A stretch of DNA of 39,455 nucleotides from CAZNHL01 sp964572965 (GCA_964572965.1 CAZNHL010000043.1:1-39455); one strand, 5' to 3'. Shown: positions 1 to 8,619, numbered from the stretch's first letter. Notes: generated by a model not told the origin, from the sequence alone. Translations and numbers: made by a program.

Positions 1-1
1 A

Positions 2-3000
2 GAAAGTGGTAGAAAACTCCCTTTGATGGTTTCTGGTACCATTACGGATGCTTCGGGGCGTACGCTTACCGGACAGACAACAGAAGCATTTTACAATTCA
101 GTAGCACATGCACATTTGTTGAGTGTTGGCTTGAACTGTGCATTAGGTGCAAGTGCTATGAAGCCTTATGTTCAGGAGCTATCAGATAAGGCTTCTTGCT
201 TTGTCAGCGTATATCCTAACGCCGGTTTACCGAATGAATTTGGCCAGTATGATGAAACACCTGCAATGATGGTGGATCAGGTGCGTGAATTCCTTGAAGA
301 AGGCTTGGTAAACATATTGGGAGGATGCTGTGGTACTACACCTGACCATATCAGAGCGATGGCCGAGGAAGCTGAGAAATTCCAGTCTCGCCCCAAACCG
401 GAGATTGCTCCGTTGCTTCGTCTGAGTGGTTTAGAGCCGATGACATTGACAAAGGAGTTGGGCTTTGTGAACGTTGGAGAACGTACTAACGTGACCGGCT
501 CTGCCAAGTTCCTCCGTTTGATTAAGGAAGAAAAATTTGAAGAAGCCCTTTCTATTGCCCAGGATCAGGTGAGTGGCGGTGCCAATGTAATTGACATCAA
601 TATGGATGAAGGGATGCTTGACGGAGAGAAGAGCATGGTCGACTTTCTAAACCTGATTGCGTCTGAACCTGAAATTTCCAAAGTGCCGGTGATGATCGAT
701 TCATCTAAATGGCATATTATCGAAGCAGGCCTTAAATGTGTACAGGGTAAATCCATTGTTAACTCTATCAGTCTTAAGAGTGGTGAAGAAGAGTTTATTC
801 ATCAGGCTAAGCTGATCCGTCGTTATGGAGCAGCAGCTATTGTAATGGCTTTCGATGAAGTCGGGCAGGCTGATAATACACAGCGTCGTATTGAAATAGC
901 GAAGCGTTCCTATGATGTTTTGGTTGATAAAGTAGGTTTCCCTCCTGAAGACATCATCTTCGATTTGAACATATTTCCCGTTGGTACCGGTATTGAAGAA
1001 CACCGTCAGAACGCGGTTTCTTTCTTTGAGGCTACCAAATGGGTAAGAGAAAACCTGCCGCATGCACACGTAAGTGGCGGGGTGAGTAACGTGTCATTCT
1101 CTTTCCGTGGAAATAACCACGTACGTGAGGCTATGCACTCAGCGTTTCTTTATCATGGTGTGAAGGCTGGTCTTGATATGGGTATTGTAAACCCTGCTAT
1201 GCTGGAGGTGTATGATAATATTCCTAAAGATCTTCTGGAGCATATTGAAGACGTGCTCCTTGACCGTCGTGACGATGCAACGGAACGCATGCTGGAGTTT
1301 GCAGAAGCATTGAAAGCTGGTCCGGGCAAAGTTTCCGGAGAGAAGGTTAGTGAAGAGTGGAGAAGCGGAACAGTTGAAGAACGTTTGACGCATGCCCTGG
1401 TAAAAGGTGTAGTTGAACATATTGATGCCGATACCGAAGAAGCCCGTGTGAAGTATGGCAGTCCTTTGGTCGTGATTGAAGGTGCTTTGATGGATGGTAT
1501 GAACGTGGTAGGTGATTTGTTTGGGGCAGGAAAAATGTTTCTTCCGCAGGTAGTAAAATCTGCCAGGGTAATGAAAAAAGCCGTTGCTTACCTGATGCCT
1601 TATCTTGAAGAAGAAAAGAAACGTTCTGGAAATACTGCTAAAAACAACGGTAAGATATTGATGGCTACTGTAAAAGGTGATGTTCATGATATCGGTAAAA
1701 ACATAGTAGGTGTTGTATTGGCTTGTAATAACTTCGAGATTATTGATGTCGGAGTGATGGTGCCATGTGAAAAAATCCTGGAAATTGCCCGTAAAGAAAA
1801 TGTAGATATTATTGGTCTTAGTGGACTGATCACACCATCACTTGATGAAATGGTGTATGTGGCTAAAGAAATGGAAAAGCAGGGAATGAAAATTCCATTA
1901 TTGATTGGTGGTGCTACAACTTCAAGAATCCATACGGCTGTAAAAATTGATCCTGCATACAGCGGTTCTGTTGTACACGTATTGGATGCTTCCAAATCGG
2001 TTCCGGTAGCAAGTAGTTTGTTGAGTAAAGATCAGAAGGCTGGTTTCCATACAAACGTAAAAGCAGAGTATGAACAAATGCGTATTGGCCATGCCAACCG
2101 CCAGCGCGATAAGAATTATGTGAGCATTGCAGAAGCAAGAGAAAATAAATTCAAAATAGATTGGGCCAATACACAGGTTGCGAAACCGAAAGTGAATGGT
2201 ATTAAAGTATTTGAAGATTATTCTCTGGAAGAAATTTCGAAATACATTGACTGGACACCATTCTTCCAGACATGGGAGTTGCACGGTAAATTCCCCCGTA
2301 TCCTCAGAGATGAAGTAGTAGGAGCAGAGGCAACGAAACTTTATGCTGATGCTTTAGAAATGCTGAAAAAGATCATTGCAGAAAAATGGTTGCAGCCTAA
2401 AGCTCTTATTGGCTTCTGGCCGGCTAATACAGTCAATGATGATGATGTACAATTGTATGCCGATGATGCCCGCAAAGAAAAGCTGGCAGTATTCCATTCA
2501 TTGCGTCAGCAAGGGCAAAAAGGCTCTAATGTAGCTAATATTGCCATGGCAGATTTTGTGGCTCCGGAAGAAACAGGGATCGCAGATTACGTTGGTGGTT
2601 TTGCTGTAACTATTTTCGGGGCTGAAGAAAAAGCTGTTGAGTTTGAAAAAGACCATGACGATTATAACAGTATTCTGATCAAAGCTTTAGCTGATCGTTT
2701 CGCGGAAGCATTTACAGAATTGTTACACGAAAGAGTAAGGAAAGAATTCTGGGGCTACGCTGCCACTGAGAATTTTGAAAATGATCAGTTGATTGCAGAA
2801 GAGTATGACGGTATTCGCCCGGCACCGGGATATCCCGCTTGCCCTGATCACCTTGAGAAAATTACTTTATTTAAAGTGTTGGATGCAGAAAAGACAATTG
2901 GTATACATCTGACAGAAAGCCTGGCTATGTATCCGGCAGCCTCTGTAAGTGGTATGTATTATGCTAATCCTCAATCTAAATACTTTGGCCTTGGTAAAAT

Positions 3001-3094
3001 TGGAAAAGATCAGGTAGAAGATTATGCTAAACGTAAAAATACATCACTTGAAGTGATAGAGCGCTGGTTAGCTCCAAACCTGAATTATGATTAG
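2..3094 (+). CDS. metH: Cobalamin-dependent methionine synthase, 5' end outside window
   Basis: Transfers a methyl group from 5-methyltetrahydrofolate through methylcobalamin to homocysteine, giving methionine and tetrahydrofolate in the cytoplasm. The frame is open from the window edge, so about 200 N-terminal residues lie upstream; the apparent start near base 23 is internal. Counting from base 23, the end of the homocysteine domain carries the zinc-binding cysteines (GLNC at 36-39, GGCCG at 100-104). The pterin domain follows (FVNVGERTNVTGSAKF, about 147-162), then the cap, then the B12 domain with cobalt-ligand motif DVHDIGKN (His555), and finally the AdoMet-binding reactivation domain with RPAPGYPACPDH near residue 940. 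Some Bacteroidota encode MetH as two polypeptides; here the homocysteine domain is fused to the rest. A strong terminator follows directly. The assignment is certain. Confidence 0.97.
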   Translation, partial: ESGRKLPLMVSGTITDASGRTLTGQTTEAFYNSVAHAHLLSVGLNCALGASAMKPYVQELSDKASCFVSVYPNAGLPNEFGQYDETPAMMVDQVREFLEEGLVNILGGCCGTTPDHIRAMAEEAEKFQSRPKPEIAPLLRLSGLEPMTLTKELGFVNVGERTNVTGSAKFLRLIKEEKFEEALSIAQDQVSGGANVIDINMDEGMLDGEKSMVDFLNLIASEPEISKVPVMIDSSKWHIIEAGLKCVQGKSIVNSISLKSGEEEFIHQAKLIRRYGAAAIVMAFDEVGQADNTQRRIEIAKRSYDVLVDKVGFPPEDIIFDLNIFPVGTGIEEHRQNAVSFFEATKWVRENLPHAHVSGGVSNVSFSFRGNNHVREAMHSAFLYHGVKAGLDMGIVNPAMLEVYDNIPKDLLEHIEDVLLDRRDDATERMLEFAEALKAGPGKVSGEKVSEEWRSGTVEERLTHALVKGVVEHIDADTEEARVKYGSPLVVIEGALMDGMNVVGDLFGAGKMFLPQVVKSARVMKKAVAYLMPYLEEEKKRSGNTAKNNGKILMATVKGDVHDIGKNIVGVVLACNNFEIIDVGVMVPCEKILEIARKENVDIIGLSGLITPSLDEMVYVAKEMEKQGMKIPLLIGGATTSRIHTAVKIDPAYSGSVVHVLDASKSVPVASSLLSKDQKAGFHTNVKAEYEQMRIGHANRQRDKNYVSIAEARENKFKIDWANTQVAKPKVNGIKVFEDYSLEEISKYIDWTPFFQTWELHGKFPRILRDEVVGAEATKLYADALEMLKKIIAEKWLQPKALIGFWPANTVNDDDVQLYADDARKEKLAVFHSLRQQGQKGSNVANIAMADFVAPEETGIADYVGGFAVTIFGAEEKAVEFEKDHDDYNSILIKALADRFAEAFTELLHERVRKEFWGYAATENFENDQLIAEEYDGIRPAPGYPACPDHLEKITLFKVLDAEKTIGIHLTESLAMYPAASVSGMYYANPQSKYFGLGKIGKDQVEDYAKRKNTSLEVIERWLAPNLNYD

Positions 3095-3110
3095 AAAGTA
3101 TAAGCAACTT

Positions 3111-3158
3111 AATAAAAAAAGCTTTCCGGATATCAATATTCGGAAAGCTTTTTTTATT
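3111..3158 (+). terminator. Rho-independent terminator of metH
   Basis: A perfect 18-bp stem with a 12-base loop, A-rich on the left and ending in a T7 run on the right, starts 16 bases after the metH stop. It separates metH from the exported protein gene downstream. Confidence 0.88.
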
Positions 3159-3166
3159 AAGACTTT

Positions 3167-3195
3167 TTCGTTTTTTAGTAAAATAGTTAAGTTTG
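3167..3195 (+). promoter_or_regulatory. Possible Bacteroidota-type promoter for the T9SS cargo gene
   Basis: TAAGTTTG at 3188-3195 matches the Bacteroidota -7 element TAnnTTTG. An imperfect -33 element (TTCG at 3167-3170) lies 17 bases upstream. The predicted transcript would begin shortly before the ATG at 3222. The -33 match is weak. Confidence 0.35.
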
Positions 3196-3221
3196 TGTAT
3201 CAACTTAAACACTACCAATAT

Positions 3222-4088
3222 ATGAAAAAGATTTTTACATTACTTTTTACCGGATTGAGTACATGTGCGTTAGCTCAGGAGCAGCTTTCTAATCCAGGAT
3301 TTGAAAACTGGACTCTAACAAAACCTGCATACAATTATTATGCACCAAACGACTGGATGAATGGTACGGCATGCGCCAGTATAAATGGAGGCGAAGAACA
3401 ATGTACTTTTGCACTCCAGAGGGTAACTGATGCACATAGTGGGAACTATGCAGTTGCTATGTATAACAAAGAAGAAATAAACGGTAGTGTGAGTTATATG
3501 AGTTTTGGCAACATGGGTGTTGGAGAAGGTTTAAATGGTCCGGATTTTACGGGAAGACCTGAATCTTTTTCTTTTTATTATAAGTATGCAACCGATGATA
3601 ATCAGCAAATGAATATAAAGGTAATATTATATGCCGGAGATATTTCATCGCCTGAAGTAGTAGGGGTAGGTACTGGTGAGTACAGTATCACTTCTTCTGC
3701 TAGTGAGTATACATTGGCAGAAACAACAATTGCATATGCTTCGGATGCAACTCCAGATAAAATTGTGATTACTGTAAATTATGAAGGTACACCCTCTACT
3801 GCTTACGATACTTTAAAACTTGATGATTTCACTTTTAAGTATGCAACAACTTCGACAACAGATAATAAATTTAATGAAGAGTCATTGAAGATCAGTGTGG
3901 TTGATAAGTACCTTACAACGTCAAAAGCTGTTTCCGGAGTAAGAGTGATTGATTTGAGCGGAAATACAGTAACGAGTTTTGATAAAGAGGGAAGTGAGTT
4001 TAACGTGAGTGTTCTTAATTCAGGGATGTATATTATGGTTGGTAATGTGAACGGTCAGCCATTTAAGCGCAGACTGGTAATTAACTAG
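3222..4088 (+). CDS. Exported protein with T9SS type A C-terminal sorting domain
   Basis: 288 residues. I chose the ATG at 3222 because it begins a clean signal peptide (residues 1-18, ending ALAQ); the frame stays open upstream but runs through the metH terminator. The body (about 20-205) starts with a NPGFENW motif and looks like the beta-sandwich, carbohydrate-binding-like modules common in secreted Bacteroidota proteins; no catalytic motif is visible. The last 70 residues have the T9SS type A pattern: short beta-strands, VRVIDLSGN, LNSGMYIM and a basic end KRRLVIN. The protein should cross the inner membrane by Sec and the outer membrane by T9SS, to be anchored or released. The ligand is unknown. 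Monocistronic between two terminators. Confidence 0.85.
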   Translation: MKKIFTLLFTGLSTCALAQEQLSNPGFENWTLTKPAYNYYAPNDWMNGTACASINGGEEQCTFALQRVTDAHSGNYAVAMYNKEEINGSVSYMSFGNMGVGEGLNGPDFTGRPESFSFYYKYATDDNQQMNIKVILYAGDISSPEVVGVGTGEYSITSSASEYTLAETTIAYASDATPDKIVITVNYEGTPSTAYDTLKLDDFTFKYATTSTTDNKFNEESLKISVVDKYLTTSKAVSGVRVIDLSGNTVTSFDKEGSEFNVSVLNSGMYIMVGNVNGQPFKRRLVIN

Positions 4089-4104
4089 TAAAAGTATTGA
4101 TATT

Positions 4105-4150
4105 AAAAGCAGAAGCCATTCATGAGTAATCATGAATGGCTTCTGCTTTT
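4105..4150. terminator. Bidirectional terminator between convergent genes
   Basis: A perfect 20-bp inverted repeat with a 6-base loop and A4/T4 at the ends. It serves the plus-strand exported protein gene and overlaps the stop codon (4149-4151) of the minus-strand membrane protein gene. Confidence 0.85.
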
Positions 4151-4478
4151 AAGTAAGATCTATCATGTCGCCGTCAAGTACATCTTCTTCAATAGGTTTA
4201 CCGGATTTACTCCAGTTCTTTTTTAAGATTTGATAAGTTCCCCAGCAACTAAGGGCTCCTCCGGGTAAAGCAATAAGTCCGAGAGCATATTCCGGAAAAG
4301 TTTCTAAATCAAATAGCCCAAATTCAGCCAGAATACCCAGAAGTATACCCGTTATCAGTGTACCCCCATAATATGCTACTATACCTAAAATGGCGAATCC
4401 CCATTTATTTTTTTTGTATTGCTCTGCAAGTGAATAAAAGGCTTTTCCGATGAAGTAGATGAAAAATAATCCAAGCAT
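4149..4478 (-). CDS. Small integral membrane protein of unknown function
   Basis: 109 residues. Three hydrophobic segments are visible: about 1-14, 29-52 (rich in Gly and Ile, containing YYGGTLITGILLGILAEFG) and 64-85. The soluble C-terminal tail is acidic (EEDVLDGDMIDLT). I do not recognise a named family; short proteins of this layout are common unannotated Bacteroidota membrane proteins. The ATG at 4478 leaves almost no N-terminal tail before the first hydrophobic stretch. It stands alone on its strand, with the bidirectional terminator at its 3' end and a decayed gene upstream. Confidence 0.7.
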   Translation of the reverse strand: MLGLFFIYFIGKAFYSLAEQYKKNKWGFAILGIVAYYGGTLITGILLGILAEFGLFDLETFPEYALGLIALPGGALSCWGTYQILKKNWSKSGKPIEEDVLDGDMIDLT

Positions 4479-4580
4479 AGCTATCTGGTTAGTTAAAATT
4501 ATTAATTAAGATCTTCAATACGAGCTTTTTTAGAAATCGTTTTACAAAGTATAAGTTTATAGAGGAGTTTAGTCTAAAAC

Positions 4581-4898
4581 TTAATTGACTTTTATGGCAT
4601 ACCTGTCTTCGTTACTCTATGTCAGGGTCGGAGATATACATACCTTGACCGGCTTTTTGATACTAATACTGAGCGAGCTCTCTTTAATCGCCGTTATTTT
4701 CTCATAAAATTCCTCTTCTGTAATGAATGTCTCAAGTTATGTACTGATAGCAGCAAGTTTTTCCTGTTTGGTATCAAATTCTTTTTTTACAGTTGCCGGC
4801 TGGCCTGAAGCATAACTAAGCGTAGAAGAAAGGAATGATATAACGGCTATAATAATCGTAGTTCTTTGAGATAATTCACTTTTCCTGATAGTGCCCAT
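4581..4898 (-). pseudogene. Decayed gene for a small exported protein, two in-frame stop codons
   Basis: Read leftward from the ATG at 4898-4896, the frame gives a basic N-terminus (MGTIRKSELSQR), a hydrophobic core and SYASGQ, a convincing Sec signal peptide. It then enters a charged helical stretch (VKKEFDTKQEKLAAIST) and meets TAA at 4737-4739. Past this, 39 further codons keep plausible composition (ITEEEFYEKITAIKE) up to TAG at 4617-4619, and 11 more run to TAA at 4581-4583. Both internal stops are one C-to-T change from a Gln codon (CAA and CAG). I infer a gene of about 105 codons inactivated by two nonsense mutations. The alternative is a genuine 53-codon exported peptide. This is the only content seen in the 530-base stretch 4479-5008. 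Confidence 0.5.
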
Positions 4899-5008
4899 AG
4901 TAGTCAGTAGTGTCAATATGCCAGATTAATACCAATACTCCAGACAGATAAGCTTTCTATTGAGTCTTTGTAAGTTCGGATTTTTTCAGATTAAACGTTA
5001 TTGATCAT

Positions 5009-5611
5009 TTAGTGCTCCCGGATGAAGTGAACTTTATCCCAGCCTGTATCAGAAATAACGGTGTGCAGTTTTCCTTCATGATATGAATAAGTAGCAGTAC
5101 CGTTAGGTAACTTTAATTCATACAGGTGTGGTTTTTTGGTCTTAATGGGAAAAAGCTGCTGAAAGTTTTGAGAATAGATAATATCCTTATCATTAGGTTC
5201 AGCAAAGTAGAGCGATGTAACAGTTGCATTGATTGTTTTATTGATCAGCTTTTCCTGTTTTCCGTTTGTTTTGAGCGCATAACCATTTGTATTACGTACC
5301 AGGGTATGTTTTACCTTTTGTTCTTCGTTGATATACCTGGTTTGTGAAGAAGCGTGCAATTGTCCCGCTATAAATGTATCGGAGATGTCTTCTACAATAT
5401 GGTAGCTCAACATGAAAGAAATAGTAATTTCAAACTTAAGATGATAGATAGTTTGTTGGTCTTGCAGGACAGATTTTACCGTCAATGAACCTATTCTTTG
5501 AGAACCATAAAACACGCTGAAGTTAAGTTTTTCAGCATTGCTGGCAAATGCGATAACACTACTGATTGCAAACATGAAAAACAAAGGAATTATAGCTTTT
5601 AGGTGAAGCAT
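5009..5611 (-). CDS. Exported DUF6134-family protein
   Basis: 200 residues from the ATG at 5611, chosen because it puts the signal peptide (about residues 1-24, ending IAFAS) at the N-terminus; an in-frame ATG at 5644 would add 11 polar residues. The mature part is beta-rich: a LNFSVFYGSQRIGSLTV strand pair, a middle segment, a TVTSLYFAEP motif and a final YELKLPNGTATYSYHEGKLH. This matches my recollection of DUF6134, a periplasmic or surface family of unknown function in Bacteroidota; no enzymatic motif is visible. It follows the topoisomerase IB gene on the same strand after 62 bases with no terminator between, so the two may be co-transcribed, though no functional link is evident. Confidence 0.75.
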   Translation of the reverse strand: MLHLKAIIPLFFMFAISSVIAFASNAEKLNFSVFYGSQRIGSLTVKSVLQDQQTIYHLKFEITISFMLSYHIVEDISDTFIAGQLHASSQTRYINEEQKVKHTLVRNTNGYALKTNGKQEKLINKTINATVTSLYFAEPNDKDIIYSQNFQQLFPIKTKKPHLYELKLPNGTATYSYHEGKLHTVISDTGWDKVHFIREH

Positions 5612-5673
5612 ATTGTATCTTTTTCTGTAAGACACAATTGTCACGTTTTACCCTTATAGTTGCGATGTTTTTA

Positions 5674-6720
5674 TTATCTGGTATCTACTGATTTCAGGAA
5701 AGACAGTAATACTTTTTCATCATTATCCAGATCAGCCCGATCGGAAATTTCCTTATTGTTAATTTTGGTAATGTATTTTGTAAGTTGTTTTTGTTCGTAG
5801 GCATTGAGTAGCAATGGATAAACATAAGAGCTTTTACAGACAGCCCGTGTGTTGCCTAGTTTTTTAGCTACGCAATCAAGTACTTTTACAATCATCTTTT
5901 TGCTGTTTAGCTGTTCTTCATCTGAAGCAGAGCAAACTGCAAATTGTCTGAGGGCTTCCAGTGTACCTCCCCAGGTTCTGAAATCTTTTGCAGTAAAATC
6001 ATCACCGGTGATTTCACGGATATACTGATTGATTTTGCCGGAATCGATGCCTTTGTGATTATCTTCATCTGTATAATACTGAAACAACTCCTGGCCGGGA
6101 ATATCCTTACATTTTTTTACAGAATTTACCAGTCGCCTGTCAGTAATTTCAATTGTTTGTTTTACTCCTTTTTTACCGACAAAATCGAGTTTCATAGTGC
6201 TGCCGTTAATCTTCACATGCTTATCCTGTAAGGTAGAGAGGCCAAAACTGCCATAAGTATGTTTATAAGATTCGTTTCCAATACGGATGAGTGTTTTTTG
6301 CATAACATCCACGCAGATGGCCAATACTTTGCGTTCGTCCAGTTCTTTTCTTTTCAGATCCTTTGCTATTTGCTTTCTGGCAGAGGGTAATGCTTTCCCG
6401 AATTCCAGTAAGCGGAAGTATTTCTGCTCAGAGCGGCGACTGGTCCATTTTGTGTGATACTTGTATTGTTTTCTGCCGGCAGCATCTGTTCCTGTGGCTT
6501 GCAGGTAAGCATTGGGTTTTGCGGCTATCCATACATTTTTCCAGGCAGGAGGTAGCACAAGCCCTTTGATTCTGACAAGTTGTTTTTCGTCTGTTAGTCG
6601 TTTGCCGGCAGCATCTTCATAATAGAAATTACCCGGCAGCCCTTTGCGCAAGATACCCGGCATACTGTCAGTAACATACACAAGCCCGCTGGCTTTTACA
6701 ACTTCTTCGCCCTGCTCCAT
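5674..6720 (-). CDS. DNA topoisomerase IB (bacterial, poxvirus-like)
   Basis: 348 residues, the usual size of bacterial type IB topoisomerases. These relax supercoils through a transient 3'-phosphotyrosine nick without ATP. The N-terminal domain (about 10-90) contains LVRIKGLVLPPAW and the catalytic domain follows. Active-site residues can be placed by comparison with the vaccinia and Deinococcus enzymes: Arg146 (LIRIGNE), Lys167 (QDKHV), Arg248 (DFRTWGGT) and nucleophile Tyr299 (CKSSYVYP). Asn290 in LGNT sits nine residues before the tyrosine, where vaccinia has His; Asn is also used in Deinococcus. The usual SYVHP motif reads SYVYP here. The ATG at 6720 fits the family's N-terminus. Sporadic distribution in bacteria suggests an accessory role beside the essential topoisomerases. 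Confidence 0.93.
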   Translation of the reverse strand: MEQGEEVVKASGLVYVTDSMPGILRKGLPGNFYYEDAAGKRLTDEKQLVRIKGLVLPPAWKNVWIAAKPNAYLQATGTDAAGRKQYKYHTKWTSRRSEQKYFRLLEFGKALPSARKQIAKDLKRKELDERKVLAICVDVMQKTLIRIGNESYKHTYGSFGLSTLQDKHVKINGSTMKLDFVGKKGVKQTIEITDRRLVNSVKKCKDIPGQELFQYYTDEDNHKGIDSGKINQYIREITGDDFTAKDFRTWGGTLEALRQFAVCSASDEEQLNSKKMIVKVLDCVAKKLGNTRAVCKSSYVYPLLLNAYEQKQLTKYITKINNKEISDRADLDNDEKVLLSFLKSVDTR

Positions 6721-6839
6721 TGTTTAAAAAATAAGTGATTGTTGCCTTATAATAAGTTAAGAACAAATCATGAAATAAAAGCATGTCTGATGCTTATTTA
6801 TGGCTGAGTCTAAAGTGTGGAATGAATTAGTGTTTTAAT

Positions 6840-7037
6840 GGCTATCCGCTTTTATGAACCTTCTTATGTTTTCCCGCAGATAACATAGAATTTCGCAGAT
6901 TAGGATTTAAAACTCCGATTCTTAAAAACCTTGAAAATTTAAAAATCAATAAAATATACACTATGAGTGAAATTAGCGGGCAAAATTCAGGATCTCTGGT
7001 TAAGCGGATCAGGTAAGGTGTTCTGAAACGGATAGTC
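6840..7037 (+). repeat. 198-bp terminal-inverted-repeat element, copy 1
   Basis: Begins ggctatccgctt and ends aaacggatagtc, a 12-base imperfect terminal inverted repeat. It is the inverted counterpart of 11806-12003, sharing an exact 36-base block (6887-6922 here) and an 18-base block near the right end (agcggatcaggtaaggtg), with substitutions and compensating indels elsewhere. No transposase lies inside; a 65-codon minus-strand frame is incidental. Size and ends suit a MITE-like or other non-autonomous interspersed repeat. No clear target-site duplication is visible. It fills most of the gap between topoisomerase IB and the ORF6N gene; 6721-6839 holds nothing else that I can identify. Confidence 0.8.
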
Positions 7038-7081
7038 AAAATGTTTTTTTATATTCATAAACTTAAATACATTTTTTAGCT

Positions 7082-7600
7082 ATGGAGAATAATCAAATTA
7101 TAGTTTCTGATGAAGCTGTTCTGAGTAAAATTATGCTGCTTCGGGGTAAGAAGGTTATGCTGGATACTGATCTGGCAGAGTTATATGGCGCTACCACTAA
7201 AAGACTTAATGAACAGGTAAAACGCAATTTGTTACGTTTTCCTGCTGATTTTATGTTTCAATTAACTCAGGAGGAAAAGTCGGAGGTGGTCGCATTTTGC
7301 GACCACCTCCGTAAATTGAAGTTTTCGTCTACCTTGCCTTATGCATTTACAGAGCATGGAGCAGTCATGCTGGCAAGCGTACTGAATAGTGAGCGTGCTA
7401 TTGCTGTCAATATTCAGATTGTACGTGTTTTTATTAAAATGCGGGAATTACTGATTACTAATAAAGAATTATTAAAAAGACTGGAACAAATGGAAGGTCG
7501 GGTAAGTGGTCAGGATGATCAAATAGGCCGTCTCTATAATTTTATCAAAAACTTTCTGGAAGAAATGCCTGAGCCCCGGCAGCCAATCGGGTTTAAATAA
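7082..7600 (+). CDS. ORF6N domain-containing protein (phage antirepressor-like)
   Basis: 172 residues. The N-terminal ORF6N domain (about 8-100) is recognised from VMLDTDLAELYG, LNEQVKRNLLRFPADFMFQL and PYAFTEHGAVMLASVLNSERAIAVNIQIVRVF. A coiled-coil-like tail follows (ELLKRLEQMEGRVSGQDDQIGRL, about 138-160). ORF6N was defined in phage proteins related to KilA-N and antirepressors and is presumed to bind DNA, but chromosomal copies are frequent in Bacteroidota and their role is unknown. The codons for EVVAFCDHLR form a perfect 14-bp hairpin, annotated separately. The gene starts 44 bases after the 198-bp repeat. No phage structural or lysis genes are nearby, so this is a solitary gene rather than a prophage. 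Confidence 0.88.
   Translation: MENNQIIVSDEAVLSKIMLLRGKKVMLDTDLAELYGATTKRLNEQVKRNLLRFPADFMFQLTQEEKSEVVAFCDHLRKLKFSSTLPYAFTEHGAVMLASVLNSERAIAVNIQIVRVFIKMRELLITNKELLKRLEQMEGRVSGQDDQIGRLYNFIKNFLEEMPEPRQPIGFK
7281..7311. repeat. Perfect 14-bp hairpin inside the ORF6N coding sequence
   Basis: The left arm cggaggtggtcgca (7281-7294), a 3-base loop and a fully complementary right arm (7298-7311) make a GC-rich hairpin within otherwise AT-rich coding sequence. It encodes the stretch around EVVAFCDHLR. Confidence 0.9.
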
Positions 7601-7755
7601 ACCTTAGGTTGTGGTTTTGCCCTGTCAATGAGCCTACCGGGTTAAGTGCATTACAGGAAAGCCCGTAATAAGTGCCTGAATATTTTAATAAGGGTTTGTC
7701 GGCCAGATATTCTTTTGAATTTATTCAAAGACAAGGAGAGGATTACAGAAATTAT

Positions 7756-7763
7756 TATCTTTG
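7756..7763 (+). promoter_or_regulatory. Possible -7 promoter element for nagB
   Basis: TATCTTTG fits TAnnTTTG and lies 28 bases before the nagB ATG, a sensible leader length. No good TTTG -33 box is found at the usual spacing, so support is limited. The rest of 7601-7791 shows no gene. Confidence 0.35.
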
Positions 7764-7791
7764 TAATTCGATTGATTTTATATTTATTTCT

Positions 7792-8601
7792 ATGCGTATT
7801 TTAATTCACGAAAATCACGAAGTACTTAGTCGTTGGACGGCTCATTATATCGCTTCAAAAATCAATGCAGCAAAACCTACAGCAGCAAAACCTTATGTGT
7901 TGGGCTTGCCTACAGGTTCGTCTCCGATCCCTACTTACAAAGAATTGATCAAATTGAATCAGGAAGGTAAAGTTTCTTTCCAGAACGTGATCACTTTCAA
8001 TATGGATGAGTATGTTGGTTTGCCTCAGAACCACGACGAGAGTTACTACACTTTTATGTGGAGCAACTTCTTCAGCCATGTTGATATTAAAAAAGAAAAT
8101 GTAAATATTTTGAATGGTAATGCTGCTGATTTGACAGCAGAATGCCAGGCTTACGAAGATAAAATTAAAGCTGTTGGAGGTATCGACCTTTTCTTGGGCG
8201 GTATTGGTCCTGACGGTCACATTGCTTTCAACGAACCTGGTTCTTCTCTGACTTCAAGAACACGTTTGAAAACTCTGACTTATGATACAATTGTTGCTAA
8301 CTCCCGTTTCTTCAATAATGATGTAAACCAGGTACCTAAAACTGCTTTGACAGTAGGTGTTGGAACTATCATGGATGCAAGAGAAGTAATTATCATTGCA
8401 AATGGTCACAAGAAGGCTCTTGCGCTACACAAAGTAGTAGAAGAAGGTGTAAACCATATCTGGACTGTTTCGGCTTTGCAAATGCACCCAAAAGGGATCA
8501 TTATGTGTGATGAAGAAGCCGCAAATGAATTAAAGGTAAGTACTTACCGTTATTTTAAAGACATAGAGAAGGAAGCTTTGAGCAAATTGCCAAAGGTTTA
8601 G
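7792..8601 (+). CDS. nagB: Glucosamine-6-phosphate deaminase
   Basis: Converts glucosamine 6-phosphate to fructose 6-phosphate and ammonia, feeding amino sugars into glycolysis. The protein has 269 residues from the ATG at 7792, close to the 266 of the E. coli enzyme. The start was chosen because homology begins at MRILIHENHEVLSRW; the longer open frame has no family similarity. Residues align with E. coli numbering without offset: Asp72 (NMDEYVGL), Asp141, His143 and Glu148 (GGIGPDGHIAFNEPGSS). The substrate-binding loop GLPTGSSPIPTYKEL is at 38-52. It stands alone, followed by a strong terminator, with no nagA or transporter adjacent. The identification is certain. Confidence 0.96.
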   Translation: MRILIHENHEVLSRWTAHYIASKINAAKPTAAKPYVLGLPTGSSPIPTYKELIKLNQEGKVSFQNVITFNMDEYVGLPQNHDESYYTFMWSNFFSHVDIKKENVNILNGNAADLTAECQAYEDKIKAVGGIDLFLGGIGPDGHIAFNEPGSSLTSRTRLKTLTYDTIVANSRFFNNDVNQVPKTALTVGVGTIMDAREVIIIANGHKKALALHKVVEEGVNHIWTVSALQMHPKGIIMCDEEAANELKVSTYRYFKDIEKEALSKLPKV

Positions 8602-8619
8602 TCTCTGTTAGACATTTGT

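Noticed and set aside
701..1995. Minus-strand frames of 100-180 codons opposite metH
   Set aside because: metH is certain from continuous motif matches; the antisense frames show no family similarity or initiation signals.
5674..6720. Missing catalytic His in topoisomerase IB considered as evidence of an inactive enzyme
   Set aside because: Asn at this place, nine residues before the nucleophilic Tyr, is known in the Deinococcus enzyme; the other four active-site residues are present.
7082..7600. ORF6N gene considered as the marker of a prophage
   Set aside because: No integrase, lysis, portal, capsid or tail gene lies nearby; neighbours are ordinary metabolic and membrane genes.
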